Shown here: positions 44,949-54,717 of the stretch, piece by piece | How positions within the stretch are numbered: the first letter of the stretch is position 1 | How the letters are laid out: every line of letters begins with the position of its first letter | Assembly (NCBI GenBank): GCA_902776435.1 | Contig: CACYQB010000002.1 | Span: forward strand, 62,001 to 126,000 | Length of the DNA: 64,000 nt | Direction of reading: 5' to 3' | Source of the DNA: an uncultured Bacteroidales bacterium | GTDB taxonomy: Bacteria > Bacteroidota > Bacteroidia > Bacteroidales > Muribaculaceae | The notes under the pieces: generated by a model | Told to the model about the DNA's origin: nothing | Seen by the model: only the letters and a program-made list of their open reading frames with translations | Database searches by the model: none | Program-made: the position numbers and the translations under genes

Positions 44949-46061
44949 ATGAAGAAGTTTTTTTTGATGATTGCGGTGTTGATGATATCTTTTTCCGCCG
45001 CCCATGGACATGAAATGAATGACGAGATAGCGAAACGCATCGACCAAGTATTCGGAACAGTGTATAATAATGCAGATGAACCTGGTGCCGCTGTGCTTAT
45101 TATGCAAGGCAAGGATATCATCTACAGCAAGTGCTTTGGCTTGGCCGATATGGAGACCAAGGAACCTGTAACGCTGGAGACGAATTTCTGTATCGCTTCG
45201 GTATCCAAGCAGTTCTCGGCTGTAGCCTTGTTGCAGTTGGCCGAAGAAGGCAAACTCTCGCTGAACGATCCGTTGTCCAAGTTCTTCCCCGAGTTCCAGG
45301 CTCCATTCTTCAAGGAAATCACCTTGCATCACATCTTGAGTCACACCTCAGGTATTCCTGACGCACGTCCTCGCGATGACCGTAACTTTGTACTGTATTC
45401 AACCGATGTCAATTCGGTTCAATATATGCGTACACTCGACCATCTCAATTTCCAGCCAGGCTCAAAATATGAGTATATCAATCCGACTTTCCAACTGATA
45501 TACCAGATTGTGGAGCGGGTTTCAGGCGTCCCCTTCGAAACCTATATGCAAAATAACATTTTCGGCAGGATTGGAATGCGGACTTGCCAATATTTTGAGC
45601 CTAACCGCAAGATTGCCAATATGGCCCATGGTTACGAGCGTAATAGCGACGGCACTTGGCGTGAGTATGACTACGGCGAGGAAAGTTTCTTTGCCACCAA
45701 GGCTGATGGCGCCCTCTACTGCTCGATTAGCGATTTCGTTCGTTGGGAGCACGCATTGCGTGATAACCGCGTGTGGATTGCTTCCAGTAAACGTCAGGCC
45801 TATACACCATGGATCAGGATTCCTGCCGACGCTGAATATGGCTACCAGCCTTATACGGGCTATGGTTATGGCTTCTTCATCCAGGATTACCCTGGTCAGC
45901 CCACCCATGTCTATCATCTGGGGGACAACGGCGGCTTCACTATCTATGCTGGCAAAATCCCCGAACGTGACCTGATTTTCCTTTTCTTCTCAACGCGTCC
46001 CGACATCGAACGCCTTAACATTGTCAATCAGGTCTATCATATCCTTGGCTTTGACTTCTGA
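44949..46061 (+). CDS. Secreted serine hydrolase, class C beta-lactamase/AmpC-like family
   Basis: The 370-residue protein has a signal peptide (MKKFFLMIAVLMISFSAAHG). The serine beta-lactamase fold is shown by SVSK (nucleophile S84, K87), the Tyr motif YEYINP, and HLGDNGG in place of the KTG box. It belongs to the beta-lactamase-related family (Pfam PF00144), whose members are mostly esterases, D-amino peptidases or penicillin-binding-like enzymes. Resistance is not implied. It is probably periplasmic. No operon partner follows. Confidence 0.88.
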   Translation: MKKFFLMIAVLMISFSAAHGHEMNDEIAKRIDQVFGTVYNNADEPGAAVLIMQGKDIIYSKCFGLADMETKEPVTLETNFCIASVSKQFSAVALLQLAEEGKLSLNDPLSKFFPEFQAPFFKEITLHHILSHTSGIPDARPRDDRNFVLYSTDVNSVQYMRTLDHLNFQPGSKYEYINPTFQLIYQIVERVSGVPFETYMQNNIFGRIGMRTCQYFEPNRKIANMAHGYERNSDGTWREYDYGEESFFATKADGALYCSISDFVRWEHALRDNRVWIASSKRQAYTPWIRIPADAEYGYQPYTGYGYGFFIQDYPGQPTHVYHLGDNGGFTIYAGKIPERDLIFLFFSTRPDIERLNIVNQVYHILGFDF

Positions 46062-46200
46062 TCCAGAACTGTATCATTTTAGGCTTCTGGTTTTTAAACG
46101 GCCTAGTGGCTGTGAAATTTGTTATTTCTCGCGCGGAGGGCGATTCAATTAGCTGCAGATGAATTATGACACAGCCTGGTGGGTAATCTGCGAGGTTGTT

Positions 46201-47211
46201 TCATGGCTTCATAACTCCGTTCCACACCGTGTTGCGCAACGTGCCGACTTCATCGTCACATCGGTATTCCCAGTACATTGCGCCGCGCATTCCTGTCTCG
46301 TGGATGAACTTGCATTTCCAGGCAAGTGACTCTTCGTCTTCATAGGTGCAGACACATTCTCCGTCGTCATTGACCAGATAGGGCGCCTTGGCTATATCAT
46401 CCCACCTGCGCGTTACGTCGGTGCGTTTTTTAAGGGCGCCATAGGATGTGTCACCAAATCCTTTGACCGAACGGCCATAAAATGGCACACCCAGCACCAG
46501 TTTGTTGGCGGGCATTCCTGCGTCAAGATGCGCTTGCAAGGCTTCTTGGGCAGTCACACGGCCCGACATCTCACTGCGGTATAGCGCCGCGTGGTGATAG
46601 GGTGGGTTGTCCACGTCATACATCATGATGTTCACCAGGTCAACGTAGGGTTCTATCGCCTTGAAATCCACATAGCGGGCATCGGCAATCGTAGCGCATG
46701 ACAATAGGTAACTCTTACCTAGAGCCTTGCGCAGTTCCTTCATCAGCAGTGTGAAATTGTCGATATCGGCTGGCGATGATGAGATCCCGGCTTCGTTGCT
46801 GCTGGGATATTCCCAATCGATGTCAATGCCGTCGAGCCCAAAATCTTTTACAATGCGCTTGCAGTCCTTAGCAAACGCCTTGCGCCGCCGATCGGTCGAT
46901 GCCATCTCACTGAACCCGCCAGCCGTCCAGCCACCGATGCTCAGTACAATATAGATATCGTTATTTTTCTTCAGTTCGACCAGTTGACGCAGCCGCTCAG
47001 GATGCTGAATGGTAACCCCGTCATAAGTCTTGTTCACGTTCCCGAACGCGTAGTTGATATGGGTGAGCACCGTGCAGTCAGGCAACTCCATGGTTTCGTT
47101 CCATCCCGTCACATAGGCAGCCACAACTGGCCCGTTATCCTTATGCTTCCCTGCCTGCAACGGTAGGACAAGTGCCAACAAGCACCCCAAAATTAATACC
47201 CTCTTCATCAT
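46201..47211 (-). CDS. Secreted glycoside hydrolase family 18 protein (chitinase-like)
   Basis: This 336-residue protein has a signal peptide (about residues 1-20, LGCLLALVLPLQA). The GH18 TIM barrel has the substrate strand SIGGW, the catalytic motif DGIDIDWEYP (D127, D130, D132, acid E134), MYDVD and a terminal tryptophan region (MYWEYRCDDE). GH18 enzymes cleave beta-1,4-N-acetylglucosamine linkages in chitin or in N-glycans (ENGase type). All catalytic residues are intact, so it is likely active. The exact linkage cannot be read. The second ATG (47208) is an equally possible start. A -7 box lies at 47237-47244. Confidence 0.9.
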   Translation of the reverse strand: MMKRVLILGCLLALVLPLQAGKHKDNGPVVAAYVTGWNETMELPDCTVLTHINYAFGNVNKTYDGVTIQHPERLRQLVELKKNNDIYIVLSIGGWTAGGFSEMASTDRRRKAFAKDCKRIVKDFGLDGIDIDWEYPSSNEAGISSSPADIDNFTLLMKELRKALGKSYLLSCATIADARYVDFKAIEPYVDLVNIMMYDVDNPPYHHAALYRSEMSGRVTAQEALQAHLDAGMPANKLVLGVPFYGRSVKGFGDTSYGALKKRTDVTRRWDDIAKAPYLVNDDGECVCTYEDEESLAWKCKFIHETGMRGAMYWEYRCDDEVGTLRNTVWNGVMKP

Positions 47212-47236
47212 TTTCTTTCTTTTATAAAATGTTTGT

Positions 47237-47244
47237 CAAAGATA
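47237..47244 (-). promoter_or_regulatory. -7 box for the GH18 gene
   Basis: TATCTTTG on the minus strand lies about 25 nt before the GH18 ATG. The -33 element is unclear. Confidence 0.5.
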
Positions 47245-47359
47245 ATGATTTTTGCCAAGTGAAGCGTCATACATGTCACCAAATGATTGTCTTTGCCCTC
47301 AAAAATCGTTTTTTTGAATGAATATCTATGAAAAAGGGCATTAGTTCAAGAAATTGTAG

Positions 47360-47395
47360 TACCTTTGCAGATTGAAATGTCCTCTTATGAGGACA
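47360..47395 (+). promoter_or_regulatory. -7 box and 5' hairpin upstream of mutA
   Basis: TACCTTTG (47360-47367) is followed by the inverted repeat TGTCCTC-TTAT-GAGGACA (47378-47395), which would begin about 6 nt into the transcript. The leader to the mutA ATG is about 90 nt. Confidence 0.5.
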
Positions 47396-47463
47396 CATTG
47401 ATCAACATAGACTATACTGACAAAAATAAAAATTTTTAAGGTTACTATATAATTTTCATTTTT

Positions 47464-49308
47464 ATGGCAGAAACAAAAAAATTGTTCGACCAATTCGCGC
47501 CTGTCACTCCCGAGGAGTGGCGTGCCAAGGCCGAAGTTGACCTCAAAGGGGCCGACTTTGAGAAGAAAATGGTTTGGCGGACAAACGAGGGTTTCAATGC
47601 CCAGCCGCTGTATCGCAGCGTGGACATTGCTGACCTGAAGCAGACCAAATCACTCCCCGGCGAGTTCCCCTATGTCCGCGGAACACGCCACAACAACGAC
47701 TGGAAGGTTCGCCAGGACATCGACGTTGACGATGTGAAGGCAGCCAATGCCAAGGCGGTCGAGGTGCTCAACAAGGGCATTAATTCGATTGGTTTCCACA
47801 TGCACAATGGTGATGTGGACCTGAAGGAACTCTTCAAGGGTATTTCCCTTCCCGCTTGTGAAATCAACCTGATGTGCTGCCCCAAGTGTGCAATCAAGTA
47901 TGCCAAGGAACTCGTTGAACTCTGCAAGGAGGCTGGTTGCGAAGACACTTTTGTCGGTTCAATCAACTTCAACCCGTTCAAGCGCACTTTCAAGCACGGT
48001 GAGCCCTTCCCTGGCGACATCGTTGCTATGGCTACCGAGTTGATGAATGCCGTCAAGCCCGTCGCCCACCTGCGCGTGCTCAGCGTTGACTCGCTGGCAT
48101 TGAACAACGCTGGTGCCTACATTTACCAGGAGTTGGGTTATGCCCTCGCTTGGGGTGCCGAGTGGATGGCTATGCTGACCGAAGCCGGCTTCACTGCCGA
48201 TGAGGTGGCTAACCGCATCAAGTTCAACATGGGTGTTTCGACTGTTTACTTCATGGAGATTGCCAAGTTCCGTGCTGCACGTGAGCTGTGGGCTCTTATC
48301 GTGAAGCAGTTCAATCCCGCTAACGACTACTCGTGCATGATGAATGTCAATGCCGTGACCAGTTGTTTCAACCTGACAATCTACGACAGCTATGTGAACC
48401 TCCTGCGTTCGCAGACCGAGGCCATGAGTGCAGCTCTCGCATGCGTTGACTCAATTGTCGTTACCCCGTTTGACGCTCCCTACAAGAAGAGCGACGACTT
48501 CAGCGAGCGCATCGCCCGCAATCAGCAGATCCTGCTCAAGGAAGAGAGCCACCTCGACAAGGTCGTTGACCCCGCCGGCGGTTCCTACTATGTGGAGATG
48601 CTGACCAAGAACCTCGCCGAACAGGGTTGGAAACTCTTCCTCGACGTGGAGGACAAGGGTGGCTTCAAGGCTGCGCTTGAGAGCGGCGACATCATCAATG
48701 CCGTCAACGCTACCGCCAAGGAGCGCTTCGACAAGGTGGCTAAGCGCCGTGAGCAGTTGCTGGGTACCAACCAGTTCCCCAACTTCACCGAGAAGGCTGC
48801 CGACAAGGCCGACGCCCGTGAGGCTTGCTGCTGCCACTGCGGTTGCAACCACGAGGAGGCTGAGGGTGCCGTAACGCTCAACACCAAGCGTCTGGCTGAG
48901 CAGTTCGAGGAGGTTCGCCTCGCAACCGAACATGCCGCTAACACGCCCAAGGTGTTCATGCTCACCATCGGCAACCTGGCTATGCGTCTGGCTCGTGCCC
49001 AGTTCAGCGATAACTTCTTCGCTTGCGCTGGCTATGAGCTCATCGACAACAACGGTTTCAAGACCGTCAAGGAGGGTATGGATGCCGCTATGGAGAAGAA
49101 GGCCGACGTTGTCGTGCTCTGCTCCAGCGATGACGAGTATGCAGCCCTCATTCCCGAGGCAGTGAAGGAACTCAACGGCCGTGCCGAGCTCGTGCTCGCT
49201 GGTCCTGAGACCGACGAATTCAAGGCTATGGGCATCACTAACTTTATCAATGTACGCACCAACGTGCTTGCTACGTTAAAAGCCTTCAACGCTAAACTTT
49301 TAAAATGA
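47464..49308 (+). CDS. mutA: Methylmalonyl-CoA mutase small (alpha-type) subunit
   Basis: This 614-residue subunit pairs with MutB to interconvert succinyl-CoA and methylmalonyl-CoA, part of the succinate to propionate route. It has the mutase barrel fold but not the DxHxxG cobalamin motif, as expected for the non-catalytic subunit. The C-terminal part keeps the Rossmann-like B12-domain fold ([18 protein letters not shown]...). A cluster CCCHCGCNH at residues 455-463 sits in the linker between barrel and C-terminal domain. I do not know this cluster as a standard family feature. mutB follows after 10 bp. No cobalamin riboswitch is visible upstream. Confidence 0.94.
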   Translation: MAETKKLFDQFAPVTPEEWRAKAEVDLKGADFEKKMVWRTNEGFNAQPLYRSVDIADLKQTKSLPGEFPYVRGTRHNNDWKVRQDIDVDDVKAANAKAVEVLNKGINSIGFHMHNGDVDLKELFKGISLPACEINLMCCPKCAIKYAKELVELCKEAGCEDTFVGSINFNPFKRTFKHGEPFPGDIVAMATELMNAVKPVAHLRVLSVDSLALNNAGAYIYQELGYALAWGAEWMAMLTEAGFTADEVANRIKFNMGVSTVYFMEIAKFRAARELWALIVKQFNPANDYSCMMNVNAVTSCFNLTIYDSYVNLLRSQTEAMSAALACVDSIVVTPFDAPYKKSDDFSERIARNQQILLKEESHLDKVVDPAGGSYYVEMLTKNLAEQGWKLFLDVEDKGGFKAALESGDIINAVNATAKERFDKVAKRREQLLGTNQFPNFTEKAADKADAREACCCHCGCNHEEAEGAVTLNTKRLAEQFEEVRLATEHAANTPKVFMLTIGNLAMRLARAQFSDNFFACAGYELIDNNGFKTVKEGMDAAMEKKADVVVLCSSDDEYAALIPEAVKELNGRAELVLAGPETDEFKAMGITNFINVRTNVLATLKAFNAKLLK

Positions 49309-49318
49309 CGAGACGACT

Positions 49319-51457
49319 ATGAGACCGAATTTTAAGAATATAGATATTGCAAATGATGCTTTTAATGTAAAGCACAATCCCCTGCCCAAGGGCGAAGTGT
49401 GGAAGAATGCCGAGTTGATCGACATCAAGCCCATTTATACTCATGAGGACATCGAGGGTCTGGAGCACCTGGAATTCGTTGCCGGTATTCCTCCCTTCCT
49501 GGGTGGCCCCTATTCACTGATGTACCCGTTCCGTCCGTGGACCGTCCGTCAGTACGCTGGCTTCTCGACCGCTGCCGAGTCCAATGCTTTCTATCGCCGC
49601 AACCTGGCTTCTGGTCAGAAAGGTCTTTCCGTGGCCTTTGACCTTCCCACCCACCGTGGCTATAACGCCGACAACCAGCGAGTGGTCGGTGATGTTGGTA
49701 AGGCTGGTGTGTCCATCTGCTCTGTAGAGGACATGAAGGTCCTGTTCGATGGTATCCCCTTGAACAAGATGTCAGTTTCCATGACCATGAACGGTGCCGT
49801 GCTGCCCATCATGGCGTTCTACATCGTTTCAGGTCTGGAGCAGGGTGCTAAGCTCGAAGAGATGGCCGGTACCATCCAGAACGATATCTTGAAGGAGTTC
49901 ATGGTGCGTAACACCTATATCTATCCTCCCAAGTTCTCGATGCAGATTATCGCCAGCATCTTTGAGTACACCTCAAAGTATATGCCCAAGTTCAACTCTA
50001 TCTCCATCTCGGGTTACCACATGCAGGAAGCCGGTGCTACCGCCGACATCGAGCTGGCTTACACCTTGGCCGATGGTATGGACTACATCCGCACGGGTGT
50101 TAATGCAGGTTTGTCGGTTGACGCTTTTGCTCCCCGTCTGTCGTTCTTCTGGGGTATCTCGATGAACTTCTTCACCGAGATTGCCAAGATGCGTGCAGGT
50201 CGTCTGTTGTGGGCCAAGATCGTGAAGAGCTTTGGCGCTGAAAATCCCAAGTCGATGTCACTGCGCACCCACAGCCAGACCTCTGGCTGGTCGCTGACGG
50301 CTCAGGATCCCTTCAACAACGTTGGCCGCACTTGTATCGAGGCTATGGCTGCCGCACAGGGTCACACCCAGTCGCTGCACACCAACGCTCTCGACGAGGC
50401 CATCGCACTGCCCACTGACTTCTCGGCTCGTATCGCTCGTAACACCCAGATCTACATCCAACAGGAAACCTATATCACCAAGGTGATTGACCCGTGGGCT
50501 GGTTCCTACTATGTAGAGGCTCTGACCAACGAACTCGTGCAGAAGGCATGGGCTCACATCGAGGAGATCGAGAAGCTTGGCGGTATGGCCAAGGCTATTG
50601 AGACCGGCGTGCCCAAGATGCGTATCGAGGAAGCTGCCGCTCGTACCCAGGCTCGTATCGACAGTGGCCGCCAAACCATCGTCGGCATCAACAAGTATGC
50701 CCTCGAGAAGGAGGCTCCCATCGACATCCTGGAGATCGACAACACCGAGGTTCGCAAGGAACAGGTTGAAGGACTTGAGAAACTGCGTGCTAACCGTGAC
50801 GAGGCAAAGGTTAAGGCCGACCTCGCTGCTATCACCGAGTGCGTGAAGACCGGTAAGGGCAACCTGCTCGAACTTGCTGTCGAGGCCGCTAAGGACCGTG
50901 CTTCGCTGGGTGAGATTTCGGATGCCTGCGAGGAAATCGTGGGACGTTATAAAGCAGTCGTTAAAACCATTTCAGGCGTGTATTCAGCAGAAACCAAATC
51001 AGATCCCGACCTGGAAGAGGCTCGTCGCTTGACCGCCCTCTTTGCCAGGAAGGAAGGCCGTCAGCCCCGTATCATGATTGCCAAGATGGGTCAGGACGGT
51101 CACGACCGTGGCGCCAAGGTTGTTGCCACTGGCTATGCCGACTGTGGCTTTGACGTGGACATGGGTCCCTTGTTCCAGACTCCCGAAGAGAGTGCCCGCG
51201 AGGCTGTCGAGAACGACGTGAATGTTCTCGGTGTATCTTCGCTTGCCGCTGGTCACAAGACCCTCGTTCCCGCTGTTATTGAGGAACTCAAGAAGTTAGG
51301 TCGTGAGGATATCATCGTTACAGCTGGTGGTGTAATCCCCATGCAGGACTATGACTACCTTTATAAGGCTGGTGTAGCTGCCATCTTCGGCCCTGGCACT
51401 AACGTCATGAAGAGTGCCATCGAGGTGATGCACATCCTCCTCGACGATCAGGAGTAA
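49319..51457 (+). CDS. mutB: Methylmalonyl-CoA mutase large (catalytic) subunit
   Basis: The 712-residue subunit binds adenosylcobalamin and carries out the radical rearrangement. The barrel shows [22 protein letters not shown] and [12 protein letters not shown], with substrate contacts such as [12 protein letters not shown]. The C-terminal domain has the cobalamin-ligating DGHDRGAKV motif, with His as lower ligand. Length is normal for the family. It is co-transcribed with mutA; no epimerase, MeaB or decarboxylase is adjacent. A terminator-like hairpin follows. Confidence 0.97.
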   Translation: MRPNFKNIDIANDAFNVKHNPLPKGEVWKNAELIDIKPIYTHEDIEGLEHLEFVAGIPPFLGGPYSLMYPFRPWTVRQYAGFSTAAESNAFYRRNLASGQKGLSVAFDLPTHRGYNADNQRVVGDVGKAGVSICSVEDMKVLFDGIPLNKMSVSMTMNGAVLPIMAFYIVSGLEQGAKLEEMAGTIQNDILKEFMVRNTYIYPPKFSMQIIASIFEYTSKYMPKFNSISISGYHMQEAGATADIELAYTLADGMDYIRTGVNAGLSVDAFAPRLSFFWGISMNFFTEIAKMRAGRLLWAKIVKSFGAENPKSMSLRTHSQTSGWSLTAQDPFNNVGRTCIEAMAAAQGHTQSLHTNALDEAIALPTDFSARIARNTQIYIQQETYITKVIDPWAGSYYVEALTNELVQKAWAHIEEIEKLGGMAKAIETGVPKMRIEEAAARTQARIDSGRQTIVGINKYALEKEAPIDILEIDNTEVRKEQVEGLEKLRANRDEAKVKADLAAITECVKTGKGNLLELAVEAAKDRASLGEISDACEEIVGRYKAVVKTISGVYSAETKSDPDLEEARRLTALFARKEGRQPRIMIAKMGQDGHDRGAKVVATGYADCGFDVDMGPLFQTPEESAREAVENDVNVLGVSSLAAGHKTLVPAVIEELKKLGREDIIVTAGGVIPMQDYDYLYKAGVAAIFGPGTNVMKSAIEVMHILLDDQE

Positions 51458-51494
51458 TCCTATCCTTCACTGAGTATTACATTATGTAAATAAT

Positions 51495-51530
51495 CGAGAG
51501 CGCCGTGACGTAGATGCCGTGGCGCTCTCG
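51495..51530 (+). terminator. Hairpin after mutB
   Basis: CGAGAGCGCC (51495-51504) pairs perfectly with GGCGCTCTCG (51521-51530). TTATATTT follows. Confidence 0.75.
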
Positions 51531-51623
51531 TTATATTTCCTGATAATACATCGAAGAAGATTTCCAAAATAAGCTGATTGATCAAAATCACTCGAAAACA
51601 AATGGTAATTGAGAATTAATCAT

Positions 51624-51631
51624 TAATTTTG
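51624..51631 (+). promoter_or_regulatory. -7 box for the unknown membrane-anchored protein
   Basis: TAATTTTG lies 32 nt before the ATG at 51664. The -33 box is not clear. Confidence 0.45.
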
Positions 51632-51663
51632 CGTGAAATTATTCACCGAAACGATTCAGAGAT

Positions 51664-52431
51664 ATGAATGTTAAAGTACATACTCCCAGCACGCTTAAGA
51701 CAGGCAGCGGAATGTCATCATTCAAACAGTTCCTTTTGTCACTTCTAGCCACTACGGTTTCTATTGTGCTTACTTTTGGTACCGCAGCTATTATCGACTA
51801 TCGCAAGAATCAAGCCGCCAAGAGGGAGATGACAATGATGATCATTAGCGACTTTGACAATACCATAGCGTTAGTAAAGAAAATTGACACCTCGCTGCGT
51901 GAATGCAGGCGAATACAGCATAATATTGCTTGCCACCCTGAATTTTTTGATACGCTGCAGTACAATATTCCTACACAAATGGCGTCGTGGATTATAGATG
52001 AGTTTCCTGAAACTACCGAAAAAATCTTCTCTTCAAACATCGAGACATTCAATATCATCGGTGATGTCAACTTTGTCAATGAGGTTTCATCGTTCTATAT
52101 GAAGCGCCGCAAGTACAAGGAGTTGATTATGACAGAAATTAAGGATGAAGTGTTAGAAGAAGACAGTTTTGAATCGTTAGACTCGCTATTAGAAATTGAC
52201 TTTCCCCAATATGTTTTCTTGAATATGGGTAATCTGGCTTCTTTCAAAGATTCACGTAAAAAATGTATGGAGTTGATGAATGTAAGCGAGGAAGATATCG
52301 CTGCTTTCAACAGAGAACGTAAAATAAAACATGACAAATCCAGGACAAAAGCCCAAATTGATAAGGCATTAGATGAATATATGAAATATGAGGAAGCCCT
52401 TGAACAAGCAAGGGAAAAACTCAAGAAATGA
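51664..52431 (+). CDS. Membrane-anchored protein of unknown function
   Basis: I do not recognise this 255-residue protein. After ~18 polar residues there is one membrane helix at about 20-45 (FLLSLLATTVSIVLTFGTAAII). A mostly helical soluble part follows, rich in Glu, Lys and Asp, ending in a likely coiled coil (DKALDEYMKYEEALEQAREKLKK). No catalytic motif, signal-peptidase site or lipobox is seen, so it is probably a signal anchor with the bulk in the periplasm. Its DNA is visibly more AT-rich than the neighbouring genes and its codon use differs (many TTA, ATA, AAA), which may mean recent acquisition. It stands alone between the mutB hairpin and the convergent GH3 gene. Some two-component-adjacent proteins of Bacteroidetes share this layout, but I cannot name a family. 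Confidence 0.75.
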   Translation: MNVKVHTPSTLKTGSGMSSFKQFLLSLLATTVSIVLTFGTAAIIDYRKNQAAKREMTMMIISDFDNTIALVKKIDTSLRECRRIQHNIACHPEFFDTLQYNIPTQMASWIIDEFPETTEKIFSSNIETFNIIGDVNFVNEVSSFYMKRRKYKELIMTEIKDEVLEEDSFESLDSLLEIDFPQYVFLNMGNLASFKDSRKKCMELMNVSEEDIAAFNRERKIKHDKSRTKAQIDKALDEYMKYEEALEQAREKLKK

Positions 52432-52449
52432 CGTAAAGGCACGTGATCT

Positions 52450-54717
52450 CTATCTGAGGAATATGTGCTGACCTTCGACAATCCATTGCATCTTGTCGTT
52501 GACAATCTTCAGGTCGATGTCCTTGAATAGGAAAGTCACTCTGCGGGTTTCTCCTGGTTCCAGAGTGATGCGCTTGAAAGCCTTCAACTGACGTTCGGGT
52601 TGCACCACCGTTGTTCCCGTATTCTTTACATACAACTGTACCACCTCATCACCTTTTCTCGTTCCGGTATTGGTTATATTATATGAGATTCCATCTGGTG
52701 TGGTAATAGAGTCACTGTATTCAAATGTCGTGTAGCTCAATCCGTAGCCGAAGGGGTAGAGGGGTTGTGCACTCATCTCCACGTAATCGTGAGCCGCTGG
52801 GCGGGGTTTGTTGTAGTATACAGGCAGTTGGCCCACATGACGAGGAACGCTCACTGGCAGTCTGCCCGATGGGTTGTAGTCGCCGAACAGCACATCGGCA
52901 ATGGCGCTGCCACCCTGTTCGCCAGGGTAGTAGGCGGTGAGCAGGGCATCGGCGTTTTCATCTGCCCAATTCTTATTGAGCGGACGTCCTTCGATATATA
53001 CAACAACCAAGGGCTTGCCTGTCTTTTTCAATGCTTCAAGTAAATCAATCTGTTTACCAAGCAGGTCCAGCGTGGCGCGGTCAAAGCCCTCACCGCATTC
53101 CATGTCACTGATGAAATTCTGCTCGGCAGTGGCGGCACCCGTGTCCTCGTATGAAGTCTTGAAATCCCTGGCCGATGAGCCTCCCACAACGGCAATCACC
53201 ACATCGACTTGTCGGGCGGCTTCGACAGCAGCGGGAATGTCGCAGTCCATCGTGTCGCGGATGGCACAACCCTTGGCATAAATGCACTGGTTGGAACCTA
53301 ACATCGATTTGATACCCTGATAGACGGTGATGACCTTACCCTCGGGCTGCGGTGCGGTATAGTCCCCTAACATATTATATAAATTGTCGGCATTGGGGCC
53401 AATGACTGCCACTTTCTTATCTTTGCTCAATGGTAAGATGCCATCGTTCTTGAGCAAAGTAATGGATTGCTGCGCCACTTGTCGAGCCAGCGCAATGGCA
53501 TTGGTATTATTCACTTCTTTACCAGCCGTTTTGCTATCGACGTAGGGGTGTTCAAACAGTCCCATCTCAAATTTCAGCCTCAATACCCGCCTAACGGCTT
53601 GATCAAGTGCTGTCTCATCCACTTTACCGCTGCGAACGGCCTCGACGAGTTGAGCGTAGCAGTTACCGCCCAGATCCACGTCAACACCTGCCAGCAAGGC
53701 TTGAATAGCGGCCTCCTGGGAACTGGTTGCAGTGCGGTGTGTGCCCTTGAGCCCGTCGATACTGAAAAGGTCACTCACGACAAAACCGCGGTCAAATCCC
53801 CATTCTTCCCTGAGCATCTCGGTCAATAATTGTTTGTTTGATGTGCACGGCACGCCGTCAAGTGAATTATAAGAGGTCATCACCGACAAGGCGCCAGCAT
53901 CAATCGCCCGTTTGAAAGGCGGGAGGAATACCTGTTTCATTTCCCTTGGACCCACAATGCTGCGTGCCCCGTTCTGTCCTCCCTCACTGATTCCGTAAGC
54001 TATAAAATGCTTCAGCGTGGCAGTGGTTGAGTAGGGGAGACTCAGATTTCCACCGCCCAAGCCTTTAATCATTGCGGCTGCCATTTCGCCGCTCAGATAA
54101 TGGTCCTCGCCCAGTGTCTCTTCAACTCGTGACCAACGAGGTTCGCGTGCTAAATCCAGCACTGGCCCGTAACTGATGTGTCCGCCTTGCAGCCTGATTT
54201 CCTTACCAATCACTTCACCCACTTGCTGCATCAGCTCTGTATTCCATGTGGCAGCCATGCCCAGTCCCGTCGGGAAAACGGTTGATCCGATTGCCATGTG
54301 CCCGTGAGGGGCTTCCTCGGCAAGGAAGATGGGAATACCCAGACGGGTGTGTTCGATGGCATATCGTTGCATGGCATTTGCCGCTTCGGCAGCGAGCGTT
54401 GGGTTCAAGCCGTTTGCAATCGTCTTGCGGGTCCAGGGATCGGCTCGAAAGACCGCCCAATACATCCCCACGTGCAGGCTATCCACTTCATGGCGGAATT
54501 TATCGCTTGTGGTCACTTTTTTGCCATTGATTTGGTAGGAATCCCAACCCATGAGGCACACGAGTTGTCCCGCTTTCTCTTCAATAGTCATGTGCGACAG
54601 CAGGTCCTCAACCCGTTGGTCAATAGGTAGATTAGCATCCCGATAGGGATATTTTCCCGCTGCACTGCCTATCAGGGCAATGAGAGCAAGGGCTATGGTG
54701 ACGAGAGGTCTCTTCAT
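52450..54717 (-). CDS. Secreted glycoside hydrolase family 3 (beta-glucosidase-like)
   Basis: The 755-residue protein has a signal peptide (about 1-21, LALIALIGSAAG). The GH3 N-terminal barrel has LKHFIAYG (Lys-His pair near 236-237) and the nucleophile D316 in VVSDLFSID, where many relatives have SDW. The (alpha/beta)6 domain follows, with VAVIGPNADN, VAVVGG-like strands and the acid/base region near residue 500. A C-terminal fibronectin-III-like domain (VQLYVKNTGTTVVQPERQLKAF) completes the family layout. It removes terminal beta-linked sugars from oligosaccharides, probably in the periplasm. It starts within the GH2 stop codon (ATGA overlap), so the two work as an operon. Confidence 0.93.
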   Translation of the reverse strand: MKRPLVTIALALIALIGSAAGKYPYRDANLPIDQRVEDLLSHMTIEEKAGQLVCLMGWDSYQINGKKVTTSDKFRHEVDSLHVGMYWAVFRADPWTRKTIANGLNPTLAAEAANAMQRYAIEHTRLGIPIFLAEEAPHGHMAIGSTVFPTGLGMAATWNTELMQQVGEVIGKEIRLQGGHISYGPVLDLAREPRWSRVEETLGEDHYLSGEMAAAMIKGLGGGNLSLPYSTTATLKHFIAYGISEGGQNGARSIVGPREMKQVFLPPFKRAIDAGALSVMTSYNSLDGVPCTSNKQLLTEMLREEWGFDRGFVVSDLFSIDGLKGTHRTATSSQEAAIQALLAGVDVDLGGNCYAQLVEAVRSGKVDETALDQAVRRVLRLKFEMGLFEHPYVDSKTAGKEVNNTNAIALARQVAQQSITLLKNDGILPLSKDKKVAVIGPNADNLYNMLGDYTAPQPEGKVITVYQGIKSMLGSNQCIYAKGCAIRDTMDCDIPAAVEAARQVDVVIAVVGGSSARDFKTSYEDTGAATAEQNFISDMECGEGFDRATLDLLGKQIDLLEALKKTGKPLVVVYIEGRPLNKNWADENADALLTAYYPGEQGGSAIADVLFGDYNPSGRLPVSVPRHVGQLPVYYNKPRPAAHDYVEMSAQPLYPFGYGLSYTTFEYSDSITTPDGISYNITNTGTRKGDEVVQLYVKNTGTTVVQPERQLKAFKRITLEPGETRRVTFLFKDIDLKIVNDKMQWIVEGQHIFLR

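Noticed and set aside
44949-46061. Beta-lactamase resistance gene
   Set aside because: The fold is class C-like, but such secreted serine hydrolases are mostly esterases or peptidases; nothing in the context suggests resistance.
47212-47463. Cobalamin riboswitch upstream of mutA
   Set aside because: No B12-box-like conserved core or multi-helix structure was seen in the 252-bp gap; only a short hairpin is present.
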